DNA from: Candidatus Pacearchaeota archaeon UBA92
GTDB taxonomy: Archaea > Nanobdellota > Nanobdellia > Pacearchaeales > GW2011-AR1
Assembly (NCBI GenBank): GCA_002497285.1
Contig: DANJ01000027.1
Span: 1 to 46,249, forward strand
Direction of reading: 5' to 3'
Length of the DNA: 46,249 bases
In this document: piece after piece, positions 1 through 7,032 of the stretch
How positions within the stretch are numbered: the stretch's first letter is position 1
Layout: each line of letters opens with the position of its first letter
Notes under the pieces: model-generated
Seen by the model: the letters and a program-made list of their open reading frames with translations, nothing else
What the model was told of the DNA's origin: nothing
The model's database searches: none
Made by a program: the position numbers and the translations under genes

Positions 1-70
1 ATAGATTATGTGAGAAATCAGGATATGCATCACGCATAGAAGCCTTGCCCTTTAGGGCAAGGAGTATCAC
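1..70 (+). mobile_element. Probable right end of an IS200/IS605-type (TnpB) element, partial
   Basis: A perfect 8-bp hairpin (CCTTGCCC, loop TTTA, GGGCAAGG; 43-62) sits in the context GAAG-hairpin-AGTATCAC. From memory this resembles the terminal hairpin and TCAC end of IS200/IS605/IS1341 elements, which is also the 3' scaffold of TnpB guide RNA. A reading frame open from base 1 stops at 37-39, where a tnpB 3' end would be expected, but too little is present to recognise it. The putative end at base 70 falls inside the last codons of the neighbouring nop10-like gene. The element body would lie left of the window. It could instead be a simple terminator hairpin. Confidence 0.42.
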
Positions 71-183
71 TTATTTTTTCTTATAAATTTGTAATGTGCG
101 GGTTTTGTTTCTTTTCCATTAATTGAATATTTTAGAGTATATGTTTTTTTTCCATCTTTGTTTATGTAAAAATGTAATTTCAT
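67..183 (-). CDS. nop10: Nop10-like H/ACA RNP protein, short
   Basis: A 38-aa ORF whose ATG overlaps the stop of aIF2alpha (ATGA). Nop10 binds Cbf5 in the H/ACA ribonucleoprotein that pseudouridylates RNA. The motif YTLK followed by TKPAH matches the central Nop10 consensus, and nop10 is a classic archaeal neighbour of aIF2alpha. It lacks the zinc-binding cysteines of most archaeal Nop10 and looks more like the eukaryotic form. It is about 20 residues shorter than usual: the C-terminal tail that normally follows the A-H pair is missing. The final K codon and the stop may come from an inserted element end (bases up to 70). Identity is fairly secure from context; function is uncertain because of the truncation. 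Confidence 0.65.
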   Translation of the reverse strand: MKLHFYINKDGKKTYTLKYSINGKETKPAHYKFIRKNK

Positions 184-875
184 CTTATTTGTATCTTGGC
201 TTTTAATGCCTTTGCTTTTTCTTCTATTCCTTTTAGAACTTGTTCGAGTCGCTGGTTTGCAAGTTTGAAGTCTTTGGCTTTAACAGAAATTGCGAACTTC
301 GATGAGCCAAGATATCTTATTTCAGCATCCTTTGTTCCGAGAATAGATTTTATATCTTTTATTCCTGAATCTGAAAGAGACACAAGGGTAATCATTTTCT
401 TTACTTCTTTTTCTTTTTCTTTTTTTTCAGTAAATATTTTTTCCATTTGCTGAGCTTCTGCCTTTGACATGAATTTTTCAAGAATTTTTGGTTTTTCTTT
501 TGCCTCCTCAAGGAAATCGGGGATGTAATATTCTGCTTTTATCTTATCAAATACTTCCATAGACTTGTCTTTTAGTACAGGTTTAAGCATGCTTTGAAGA
601 TTTTTTTCTTTTTTGTGGTCATCTAGAACTTCTTCTCTTTCTTTTCCAGTGACTCTTCTAAGGGATAGTTCTATGTTTTCTCCTCTTATTCTTAAAACTT
701 TACAGACAATTTTCTTGTTAATTACGATAAAGTCTCTAATATTACGTATTCTCCCTGCTGAAACTTCTGAGAAGATCATTGTTCCTAAGCCATTGCCTTC
801 TATCTCTAGGAATACTGTAGTCCCATCTATTCTTTTTACTGTACATAAGACTGCTTCATTTTCTTCTAATTTCAT
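180..875 (-). CDS. eif2a: Translation initiation factor aIF2 alpha subunit
   Basis: A 231-aa protein, slightly shorter than typical aIF2alpha (about 260-275 aa). Residues 6-80 form the S1/OB RNA-binding domain (VKRIDGTTVFLEIEG ... IELSLRRV). A helical middle domain follows, and then the C-terminal alpha/beta domain that contacts the gamma subunit (about 155-231, including the SDSGIKDIK segment). aIF2 carries initiator Met-tRNA to the small ribosomal subunit. Its ATG overlaps the stop of S27e (ATGA) and its stop overlaps the nop10 start, so the three genes form a translationally coupled operon S27e-aIF2alpha-Nop10, a conserved archaeal arrangement. Confidence 0.95.
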   Translation of the reverse strand: MKLEENEAVLCTVKRIDGTTVFLEIEGNGLGTMIFSEVSAGRIRNIRDFIVINKKIVCKVLRIRGENIELSLRRVTGKEREEVLDDHKKEKNLQSMLKPVLKDKSMEVFDKIKAEYYIPDFLEEAKEKPKILEKFMSKAEAQQMEKIFTEKKEKEKEVKKMITLVSLSDSGIKDIKSILGTKDAEIRYLGSSKFAISVKAKDFKLANQRLEQVLKGIEEKAKALKAKIQIR

Positions 876-1039
876 AGTACTTCTTTGATTTCCGCCTTTA
901 TCTTTGTTTTCCCACCAGTAGTTTTTACCAATAATTTGTTACATTTTAAGCATTTTACGTTTAATGTGGCTTTTCCAAATATAATCTGTGGTTTTCTACA
1001 ACGAGGGCATTTTATTAAGAGAAACTTGGATTCTAGCAT
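872..1039 (-). CDS. rps27e: Ribosomal protein S27e
   Basis: A 55-aa small-subunit ribosomal protein. Two CxxC pairs (C11-P-R-C14 and C30-L-K-C33) form the S27e zinc ribbon, followed by the diagnostic TTGGK motif (residues 40-44). It heads the S27e-aIF2alpha-Nop10 operon and overlaps the aIF2alpha start by ATGA. The ATG at 1039 lies 25 nt from the centre of a TTTAAAA box on the minus strand, which supports a leaderless start. The usual archaeal neighbour L44e is absent. Confidence 0.95.
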   Translation of the reverse strand: MLESKFLLIKCPRCRKPQIIFGKATLNVKCLKCNKLLVKTTGGKTKIKAEIKEVL

Positions 1040-1060
1040 GAAGATGAATATAATAAAGGG

Positions 1061-1067
1061 TTTAAAA
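1061..1067 (-). promoter_or_regulatory. TATA-like box of the S27e-aIF2alpha-Nop10 operon
   Basis: TTTTAAA, read on the minus strand, centred 25 nt before the S27e ATG. This is the same spacing seen at many genes in this window. Confidence 0.6.
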
Positions 1068-1093
1068 GAATTTGCCTATGAATATTTGATATG

Positions 1094-2407
1094 TTAAACA
1101 TTTATCCACTCAACTTCTAGTATATTTTGAAGGGTTTTAGTGAATTCCATTTCGTGTTCTTTTGAGATTAAGCATCCGGCTGCTCCTGGATGTCCGCCAA
1201 CTTCTCCATTTAGAGGTATTGTAGCTTGTGTTAAGACTTCCCTGACATTTCTTCCTTTTTTGCCTACCAATCTTGCCGAGACTTTTATTTTGTCTTTATT
1301 ATAAGCCATAGCTATGATAACATTGCCTTCAGGATATAAGGGGGAGTGAGACATTATCGATGCGGTTGTTCCTATTATTGTGTCTTTAATTTTGTCTTGT
1401 GCATTAATTATTGTATAATTTTTTCCTTCTATTTTATCTGTTTCATTTATGAATCTCATTGCGGCTGCAATGTTCTGTTTGTATTCGATATAGACTTTTT
1501 CTGCTTGCTTCTTTGATTCTTTATTTCCAAGGCAAAAACCAAGGGCTATTTGAGGATAACCCATTCTTGAACATGCATTTATTAAAGCAGATATTTCTCT
1601 CGCGTCCTCAAGTTTGTTGAAGAATTTTATTAGATACAAATTGCCTATTATTTTATCTTCGTCTCCTCCACCTATTCTTCTGAGCATTATCGCAGTTATC
1701 AAGTTTGCCATTTGTTCTTCTGTTAATTCTGCCAAGGAAGGATAAGCTTGTTTTTTTTCTAAACCTGCATCCTTTAGCAATCCCAAAGTTCCTGAGAATG
1801 AACCTGAAACTCCCGGAATGTATAAGGAGGAAGAGTATTCTAGAACTTTATCTAAGGGACGTGTTGCAGGGTAGAGTAAAAGGCCTTTCTTTATCTGAAC
1901 GTCTGCATCATTTAGTATACTGTTGTATGTTTTTCCAAGTTCTTTTTCTAGTTGATCGCCTACCATGCCCACCGTGGCAAGAGTTGCGAGATCTACATTT
2001 TGGTTTGAAAGCACCTTTGCGAATAAATAGCAGATTCCTGCTCCTGAAATATTTTCTTCTTTGAATAAATGAGGATTAATCATAGTTACATTTTTTGGAA
2101 TTTCTCCTGTTAGTTCGTGATGATCGAAGATAAATATTTCAGTTTTTTTTTCAGATAGGTAAGGAAGACTTCCGGAAGCAAGATCTAGAAAGATAAGAAT
2201 TTTATCTTCTGGAAGAGATTTAACATATTCTTCATCTAAACATCTTACGATTTCCATAGAAAATTTCTTATTCCATCTTTGGAGTGCTCTGGAGAAAATG
2301 GCTGCGGAAGTTATTCCATCGGTATCATAATGGGAAATTACTTTTATTTGTTTTGTTTTTGAAAGAGAATCCAATTTTTCTATTGTTTTCTTTATTTCTT
2401 CTAACAT
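1094..2407 (-). CDS. recJ: DHH-family single-strand nuclease, archaeal RecJ/GAN type
   Basis: A 437-aa DHH/DHHA1 phosphoesterase. Visible metal-binding motifs are HYDTDG (about 26-31), FLDLASG, the DHH signature in IFDHHE (about 94-99) and ATVGMVGDQ. The DHHA1 glycine motif GGHPGAAGC is near the C-terminus (about 407-415). Archaeal RecJ-like proteins act on single-stranded DNA, associate with GINS in the replisome (GAN) or work in RNA decay. It begins 13 nt after the rps15 stop, matching the known archaeal S15-RecJ pairing. No sign of damage. Confidence 0.9.
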   Translation of the reverse strand: MLEEIKKTIEKLDSLSKTKQIKVISHYDTDGITSAAIFSRALQRWNKKFSMEIVRCLDEEYVKSLPEDKILIFLDLASGSLPYLSEKKTEIFIFDHHELTGEIPKNVTMINPHLFKEENISGAGICYLFAKVLSNQNVDLATLATVGMVGDQLEKELGKTYNSILNDADVQIKKGLLLYPATRPLDKVLEYSSSLYIPGVSGSFSGTLGLLKDAGLEKKQAYPSLAELTEEQMANLITAIMLRRIGGGDEDKIIGNLYLIKFFNKLEDAREISALINACSRMGYPQIALGFCLGNKESKKQAEKVYIEYKQNIAAAMRFINETDKIEGKNYTIINAQDKIKDTIIGTTASIMSHSPLYPEGNVIIAMAYNKDKIKVSARLVGKKGRNVREVLTQATIPLNGEVGGHPGAAGCLISKEHEMEFTKTLQNILEVEWINV

Positions 2408-2420
2408 CTAAATTTCCTCT

Positions 2421-2741
2421 TTATTCGAACTTTTTAAGATTAGACAACCTTTCTGTAAGTCTTCTTTTAGCAGTGTAATCATGGCTGTGCTTTTCAATAT
2501 GCTTTTTTAGGTTGTCTGTTCTTTTTGAAATGTGACTTTGTTCTGCATTTATAGGGAGATTATTTTCCTCTAAAATCTGAGATATTTTCTTATTTGTAAT
2601 GGCTTTTGTTTTTGGTATTCCATGTTGGTCTCTTAAAATAAGACCTATCTTCTCAGGGAGTATGTTTTTCCTTGCTAATTCAATTACAAGTGCCTCTACT
2701 TCTGCTGGTTTTATCTTAAGTATCGATTTTGCTTCTGCCAT
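2421..2741 (-). CDS. rps15: Ribosomal protein S15
   Basis: A 106-aa protein matching the C-terminal, universally conserved half of archaeal uS15 (IGLILRDQHGIPKTK; HSHDYTAKRRL). The archaeal N-terminal extension is mostly missing, so the protein is shorter than the usual ~150 aa, a common economy in reduced DPANN genomes. It is co-directional with and just upstream of recJ. The ATG at 2741 lies 26 nt from the centre of a TTTAAAAA box at 2763-2770, so the mRNA is probably leaderless. Confidence 0.93.
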   Translation of the reverse strand: MAEAKSILKIKPAEVEALVIELARKNILPEKIGLILRDQHGIPKTKAITNKKISQILEENNLPINAEQSHISKRTDNLKKHIEKHSHDYTAKRRLTERLSNLKKFE

Positions 2742-2762
2742 GTTTAAGACTTGAATTGGAGG

Positions 2763-2770
2763 TTTAAAAA
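2763..2770 (-). promoter_or_regulatory. TATA-like box of rps15
   Basis: TTTTTAAA on the minus strand, centred about 25 nt before the S15 ATG. It touches the 3' arm of the hairpin at 2768-2790, so tRNA termination and S15 initiation are packed together. Confidence 0.55.
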
Positions 2771-2790
2771 GATTTGCTATGCAAATCTTT
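2768..2790 (-). terminator. Hairpin plus T-run downstream of tRNA-Gln
   Basis: A perfect 10-bp stem (AAAGATTTGC / GCAAATCTTT) with a 3-nt loop. On the minus strand it is followed by T residues. It lies between the tRNA-Gln 3' end and the S15 start. It could terminate the tRNA transcript; a role in S15 control is possible but less likely if S15 is leaderless. Confidence 0.45.
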
Positions 2791-2840
2791 AATCATTCAA
2801 TTCTAAAATCCCTCAATTTTAAGAGATAAAGCTATTAGAT

Positions 2841-2912
2841 AGCCCCTCCCGGATTCGAACCGGGGTTTCGGGCGCCAAAGGCCCGCGAACTTGACCACTA
2901 TTCTAAGGGGCT
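2841..2912 (-). tRNA. tRNA-Gln (anticodon TTG)
   Basis: A 72-nt cloverleaf: acceptor AGCCCCT/AGGGGCT, D stem GAAT/GTTC, anticodon stem CGGGC/GCCCG with loop CTTTGGC, a 4-nt variable loop, and T stem CCCGG/CCGGG with loop TTCGAAT. The anticodon TTG reads Gln CAA. There is no intron and no encoded CCA. Its first ten bases also serve as the last codons and TAG stop of the broken LAGLIDADG gene upstream, so the two are packed head to tail on the same strand. Confidence 0.95.
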
Positions 2913-3802
2913 AAATTCCACAGTTTTGCTTTATTTAGATGCTTAAAATTAGAAAACCTTATTTCTTTTAAAAATCTTTGTAATTCACTTCTTTTCGTTA
3001 TCATTATATCTCTATTTTTTGTTATTTTAGAGGGTTTTATCCCCAAATAGATCAAGCTGTTTCTCACATCATTTAATAATATCGGGTTGTAATTTGTGAA
3101 GCAAATTTGATAACTATTTTGATTGGTTAATTTATAGATACAACCATCAGTATCAAATAAACCTCTAATGCATGCTCTTAGGTAGTTATTGTTGGATTTT
3201 ATCCATTGAGGGATACCTAATTTATTTGTTATTTTGTTTCCTGGTTTGAATCCTTTGGTTTCAAGAAATTCGACTAATCTTTTACTGGTTGACGAGAGGT
3301 ATAGGGCATTTGCTACTTTTGGTTTATAGAGGTTAACTTTAATTTTGAAAAGATTTTCCATTAATGGCTTGACAAAATTAACTAAATAATCTTTATCGTG
3401 TCTTGAATCTCCGACTATTTTTATTTGATAGACTCTAATCTTGTACTTTTTTATTTTCGTCAGATTTCCATCTCCAAGCATTATCCCATAAAATTCTGAT
3501 AGTTCGATACTTTCAGGGGGAAGTAAAAGTTCTTTTATGCTCGAGCCTTCTGAAAGCTTTCCTCCTATTGATTGACCTCAGGTATCTGATTTTTTCTGGA
3601 TAATATATTTCTCGAACTCTTTTTTCAACTCAAACCTTTCAAATATTTTTTCTGGTAGCAATATCCCGTCATAATAGTAAGCCTTTAGTTTACCATCTGC
3701 AATACGCAATTTTCTTGCTAATTTAGAAAAAGACAGATTAAATATCTGTTTTTCTTTTTCAATCAACTCTTTTTGTTTATTTTGCTTTAGAACTAATCGC
3801 AT
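2903..3802 (-). pseudogene. HTH-LAGLIDADG endonuclease interrupted by in-frame TGA
   Basis: Two ORFs (2903-3481 and 3578-3802) lie in the same frame and are separated only by one TGA codon at 3578-3580. The first part is an N-terminal HTH segment (KLARKLRIADGKLKAYYYDG). The frame then continues as GQSIGGKLSEG into a LAGLIDADG core (EFYGIMLGDGNL and IRGLFDTDGCIYK). No ATG, GTG or TTG exists between the TGA and the catalytic core except the ATG inside motif 1. The context T-stop-GQ..GG resembles a NWGQxxGG motif I recall from archaeal relatives, so TGG (Trp) probably mutated to TGA. The stop codon lies within the tRNA-Gln 5' end. A homing-endonuclease-like remnant is most likely. Confidence 0.75.
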
Positions 3803-3823
3803 CAATTTATCGAGCTTGCCAGA

Positions 3824-3832
3824 TATATAAAT
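3824..3832 (-). promoter_or_regulatory. TATA box of the broken LAGLIDADG gene
   Basis: TATATAAAT (plus-strand reading) is centred exactly 26 nt from the ATG at 3802. This supports that ATG rather than the TTG one codon upstream. Confidence 0.55.
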
Positions 3833-3875
3833 ACTACTTGACCAGCTGTACTACTTTAAAATAATATTCAGAAAA

Positions 3876-4478
3876 TCAATATTGCTGTTTATACCTCCCT
3901 CGAGCTTTTACCCTTTCTAATTGTTTGATTGTCTTTTGATAATCCTTAGAAGATTTGTAACCTGCAAGAATTGCCTTGTATGCTTTTTCATGTATCTTTG
4001 GATGTCTGGCTTCTAAGGCTTCTTTTATTAGATGTAAGTCTACTGCTTTGTCTTCTATTTTATTACTGTGGAAGCCTAGGCCGAAGTCAATGAAGTAAAC
4101 CTCTTTATTTTTAAGGATTAAATTGGAAGTTGTTAGGTCTCCGTGGATTATTCCTAAATCATGTAATTTTGCTAACGATTTTCCTATTTGTTTGCATATT
4201 AGGGTAACTGGAAGTTTTTCTAAATTGTCTGATAACTTCTTTCCTGCGATATGTTCCATTACAATCTCTTTTTTATCGTCATCTGAAGAAATTAATTTTG
4301 GAACCGGTATGATTCTTGCGACTTTTTCTATTATTTTTGCTTCGCTTCTTGTTCTAAGTTTTCTTAGTTTTTCATCCAAAATTGGAAGACGATAGCACTT
4401 TGGAATTCTTGATTTTATTATTTTATCTTTATCTTTTGAAATTACTGCTTCTGCTCCGATTGCGATTATTTTTTGCAT
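3876..4478 (-). CDS. bud32: KEOPS complex kinase/ATPase Bud32
   Basis: A 200-aa small atypical kinase. The KEOPS complex (Kae1, Bud32, Cgi121, Pcc1) makes the t6A modification of ANN-decoding tRNAs; Bud32 supplies the ATPase. The N-terminal segment GAEAVI is the Bud32 nucleotide-binding signature. HGDLTTSN (112-119) is the catalytic loop, and DFG (131-133) binds metal. The basic C-terminal tail (VKARGRYKQQY) is the family hallmark that engages tRNA. The length is typical and it is not fused to Kae1. It starts one base after the stop of the HExxH gene, suggesting co-transcription. Confidence 0.93.
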   Translation of the reverse strand: MQKIIAIGAEAVISKDKDKIIKSRIPKCYRLPILDEKLRKLRTRSEAKIIEKVARIIPVPKLISSDDDKKEIVMEHIAGKKLSDNLEKLPVTLICKQIGKSLAKLHDLGIIHGDLTTSNLILKNKEVYFIDFGLGFHSNKIEDKAVDLHLIKEALEARHPKIHEKAYKAILAGYKSSKDYQKTIKQLERVKARGRYKQQY

Positions 4479-4479
4479 T

Positions 4480-4893
4480 TTATTTTTTTAGAACGAGAGG
4501 TTGTGAAGCTATTTGCCTTAAATTATATCCCGTTATCGAAGTGGCATAATTGTCCGTTCTTTGTTCATCTATTAATCCTCTTGCGTGTCCGGATTCGTGT
4601 TCTGTGACAAATCTTTCTACATAATTGCTTTGATCACTTGCAACTGTTATTGTATGAGATGAAGGATTGTAGAAACCTAAAACGCCTTCTGGTAATTGAG
4701 AGAGAGAAACGCGCCTGATTACTGCTCCGCTGTTGTAATCCTTGTTTAAGTCAAATGGAATTGGTCTTTCATAAGTCGGAGAGAGTATTGTTTCAAGGTT
4801 TTGTTGAGGTAATACAGGAGCAACTGACTGAATTGGAATTGCAGATATAATTGCTGATGTTATTTTTGTTAGGTAAATGTTATTTTTGTTCAT
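4480..4893 (-). CDS. Small putative metallopeptidase with HExxH motif
   Basis: A 137-aa protein with a short hydrophobic N-terminus (about 8-25), which may be a weak signal or anchor. Its C-terminal half carries H99-E-S-G-H103 followed by GLIDEQRTD, so E110 or a nearby acid could be the third zinc ligand, as in gluzincin-like mini-proteases. No family is recognised beyond that. It lies between a small broken membrane-protein gene (4 nt upstream) and bud32 (1 nt downstream), probably in one operon. The zinc-peptidase role is inferred from the motif only. Confidence 0.6.
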   Translation of the reverse strand: MNKNNIYLTKITSAIISAIPIQSVAPVLPQQNLETILSPTYERPIPFDLNKDYNSGAVIRRVSLSQLPEGVLGFYNPSSHTITVASDQSNYVERFVTEHESGHARGLIDEQRTDNYATSITGYNLRQIASQPLVLKK

Positions 4894-4897
4894 ACTA

Positions 4898-5097
4898 TTA
4901 GACAGATAAATGGGTTTTAAGATTATGGTTTATTTCTTTTTTACGACTTTTGCTATAGCCATTGCCAACAAAACCTGCTCCTAGCCCTATGAATAATCCA
5001 GCTACTAACTGGTTTGTAAGAAATCCTATTCCCATCCCTATGAATAATCCTGCAGGAATAAATAATCCTGAAGAGTTTTCTTTTTATTCTCTTTCAT
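4898..5097 (-). pseudogene. Small glycine-rich two-helix membrane protein, frameshifted
   Basis: The ATG at 5097 lies about 25 nt from a TATA-like box, but its frame stops after 19 codons. The next frame encodes two glycine-zipper helices (GLFIPAGLFIGMGIGF and VAGLFIGLGAGF) and a basic tail ending at 4898. Adding one A in the AAAA tract of the fifth to eighth codons would join M-K-E-N-K-K to N-S-S-G-L-F. This therefore looks like a one-base deletion, real or from sequencing. An internal ATG at 5035 could still make a shortened form. I recall similar tiny membrane proteins from DPANN genomes; the function is unknown. Confidence 0.6.
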
Positions 5098-5116
5098 ATT
5101 TTAGAATAGCAAATAG

Positions 5117-5147
5117 TATATTTAAGGGTTTTGGGAAGATTTAAAAA
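5117..5147. promoter_or_regulatory. Divergent promoter pair
   Basis: Two TATA-like boxes share a 31-bp region: TATATTTAA (5117-5125), serving the minus-strand ATG at 5097, and TTTAAAAA (5140-5147), serving the plus-strand ATG at 5169. Both are 24-26 nt from their ATG. Confidence 0.55.
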
Positions 5148-5168
5148 ATATTGAAACTGGTTTATTTT

Positions 5169-6293
5169 ATGTCCAACGCGTCACTGGAGGTAAAATTTCA
5201 GGAACTTCTTAATTCTGCAGATATTAAAATTAATGGGAAGAGAGATTGGGATATTCAAGTTCATAGCCCTGAACTTTATAGGAGAGTTCTGACTAAAGGT
5301 TCATTAGGTTTAGGGGAAGCTTATATGGATGGTTTGTGGGATTGTAAGAGATTAGATGAATTTTTCGCAAGAATTTTGAAGTCAAATCTTAATGAGAAAA
5401 TAATAGGATTCAACTTTATCTTAGCTTCTTTAAAAGCTAGACTTTTCAATCTTCAAAGTAAAAATAGAGCGAAGAAAGTGGCTAAGAGGCATTATGATGC
5501 AGGGAATGATTTATTTCAGAATATGCTGGATAAAAGGATGGTTTATACTTGTGGTTATTGGAAAGATGCAAAAAGTCTTGATAAAGCACAAGAAGCAAAA
5601 TTAGATTTAGTCTGTAAAAAAATGGGTTTGAAAAAAGGCATGAAGGTTTTGGATATTGGATGTGGTTGGGGAAGTTTTGCTAAATTTGCTGCTGAAAAAT
5701 ATAAAGTTAAGGTTGTTGGAGTTACGATTTCTAAGGAACAAGTTGCCTTGGCTAAGAAAATGTGCAAGGGGCTTGATGTAGAGATAAGGTTGCAAGATTA
5801 TAGGGATGTGAATGAAAAGTTTGACCGGATTGTGTCTTTGGGAATGTTTGAACATGTAGGGTATAAGAATTATAGAAGTTATATGAAAGCAGTTTATCGT
5901 TGTTTGAATCATGGAGGATTATTTTTATTACATACTATTGCAAGAGATACTTCTGTCAAATCTTCTGCAGATTTGCTTTGGCTTTCAAAATATATCTTTC
6001 CTAATTCCATGCTTCCTTCTGCGAAGCAGATAACAACTGCTGCAGAAGGTTTGTTTACTCTTCAAGACTGGCAGAATTTTGATAAGTATTATGATAAAAC
6101 TTTAATGGTTTGGCATAGCAATTTCATTAAGAACTGGAATAAGATAAAGAAAGATTATGATGAACGATTTTACAGGATGTGGACTTATTATCTTCTTTCA
6201 TGCGTTGGCGCTTTCAGAGCAGGAACAATGAACTTGTGGCAGATTGTATTTTCTAAAGGAAGCTTGAAAGATGTTTATTTTGGTGCGAGATAA
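5169..6293 (+). CDS. cfa: Cyclopropane-fatty-acyl-phospholipid synthase
   Basis: About 374 aa, the length of E. coli Cfa, and alignable to it from memory end to end (RVLTKGSLGLGEAYMDG, RLFNLQSK, VGMFEHVG-like and FLLHTIA segments). Cfa transfers a methylene from S-adenosylmethionine to unsaturated acyl chains. The SAM motif VLDIGCGWG is present. The bicarbonate-pocket residues are kept: Cys in VYTCGYWKDA, Glu in GMFEHVG, His in LLHTI and Tyr in YYDKTLM. I chose the ATG at 5169 over an upstream TTG because a TTTAAAAA box is centred 25-26 nt before it. A strongly bacterial-type gene in an archaeon points to horizontal transfer. Confidence 0.93.
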   Translation: MSNASLEVKFQELLNSADIKINGKRDWDIQVHSPELYRRVLTKGSLGLGEAYMDGLWDCKRLDEFFARILKSNLNEKIIGFNFILASLKARLFNLQSKNRAKKVAKRHYDAGNDLFQNMLDKRMVYTCGYWKDAKSLDKAQEAKLDLVCKKMGLKKGMKVLDIGCGWGSFAKFAAEKYKVKVVGVTISKEQVALAKKMCKGLDVEIRLQDYRDVNEKFDRIVSLGMFEHVGYKNYRSYMKAVYRCLNHGGLFLLHTIARDTSVKSSADLLWLSKYIFPNSMLPSAKQITTAAEGLFTLQDWQNFDKYYDKTLMVWHSNFIKNWNKIKKDYDERFYRMWTYYLLSCVGAFRAGTMNLWQIVFSKGSLKDVYFGAR

Positions 6294-6324
6294 GATTTAA
6301 AACCTAACTCTTCTTATTTGTTAT

Positions 6325-6594
6325 ATGGGAGAAAGATTAGAAGCATTGATGAGAATCGTTGTGGGAGTTGTTACTGGTATAATTCTTGGTGTGTGGAAGA
6401 TGCTTATTGGTGTATTTTGGGTTATTAATTTCATTTGGACTTTGATATCTGGGAAGAGGATTAAGGAACTTGCAGAATTATCAGAGATTTGGAATACTCA
6501 GATGTATGTATTCTTGAGATATATGAATTTTGTATCTAATGAAAGACCAATGCCTTTCAGGAAGATGACTAAGAGTTTTAGTAAGTTTAAGTAA
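6325..6594 (+). CDS. DUF4389-like membrane protein
   Basis: An 89-aa protein with one long hydrophobic region (residues 10-42, probably two closely spaced helices), then an amphipathic segment ending NERPMPF. This matches my recollection of DUF4389 proteins, whose function is unknown. It begins 31 nt after cfa but has its own TTTAAAA box (6296-6302) centred 26 nt before the ATG, so it can be transcribed independently. Its place behind cfa is compatible with a membrane-related role, but that is only context. Confidence 0.65.
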   Translation: MGERLEALMRIVVGVVTGIILGVWKMLIGVFWVINFIWTLISGKRIKELAELSEIWNTQMYVFLRYMNFVSNERPMPFRKMTKSFSKFK

Positions 6595-6596
6595 GG

Positions 6597-6603
6597 TTTA
6601 AAA
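6597..6603 (+). promoter_or_regulatory. TATA-like box of the 6626 gene
   Basis: TTTAAAA centred 26 nt before the ATG at 6626. A clear example of the leaderless spacing used in this window. Confidence 0.55.
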
Positions 6604-6625
6604 CCTCTAATTTCATCGTATTTTT

Positions 6626-7000
6626 ATGACAGATAGAGACTTAGTGAAATGGCCAAGTGTAAATTTGACAGATATGGCTCAATTATGTGAAGCTGACTTT
6701 TTAACAGGAGAAGTTACCTACAATATAAGGACTATTAGAGTTGCAGATAAGGCTCTTGTTGTTTTGTATCAACAGAGAACGGGAGAAGAACAGGTTTTAG
6801 ATCCTAAAACTAATACCTATATTGGAAGGAGAAAAGAGCAAGGAATTGTTATTGCAGGAACTCCTGAAAGGCCAGGAGTATTTAGAAGGAAGATGGTAAG
6901 GCCAATTCCGTTTGATGCTCAAGGCGAAGTTCATGATTCAATTAGAAATTATTATAGAAACCAGGAATTAAGACAACCTGCTTTTGTTGATTTTTGGTAA
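6626..7000 (+). CDS. Hypothetical protein
   Basis: A 124-aa soluble protein with no signal, membrane segment or motif I recognise. It has a beta-rich middle (VTYNIRTIRVADKALVVLY) and a basic, proline-containing second half. The ATG is supported by a TATA-like box 26 nt upstream and codon use looks like its neighbours. It sits alone between a DUF4389-like gene and a Nudix gene, each with its own promoter. Confidence 0.7.
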   Translation: MTDRDLVKWPSVNLTDMAQLCEADFLTGEVTYNIRTIRVADKALVVLYQQRTGEEQVLDPKTNTYIGRRKEQGIVIAGTPERPGVFRRKMVRPIPFDAQGEVHDSIRNYYRNQELRQPAFVDFW

Positions 7001-7032
7001 GGTTTAATTAGTCTTTTTAATTAATAATTGAA

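Noticed and set aside
885..1097. 70-aa plus-strand ORF
   Set aside because: Antisense to S27e, which has clear zinc-ribbon motifs and operon context.
4962..5144. 60-aa plus-strand ORF rich in Pro-Met-Asn-Asn repeats
   Set aside because: It is the antisense reading of the glycine-zipper membrane gene on the minus strand, whose repeats explain the pattern.
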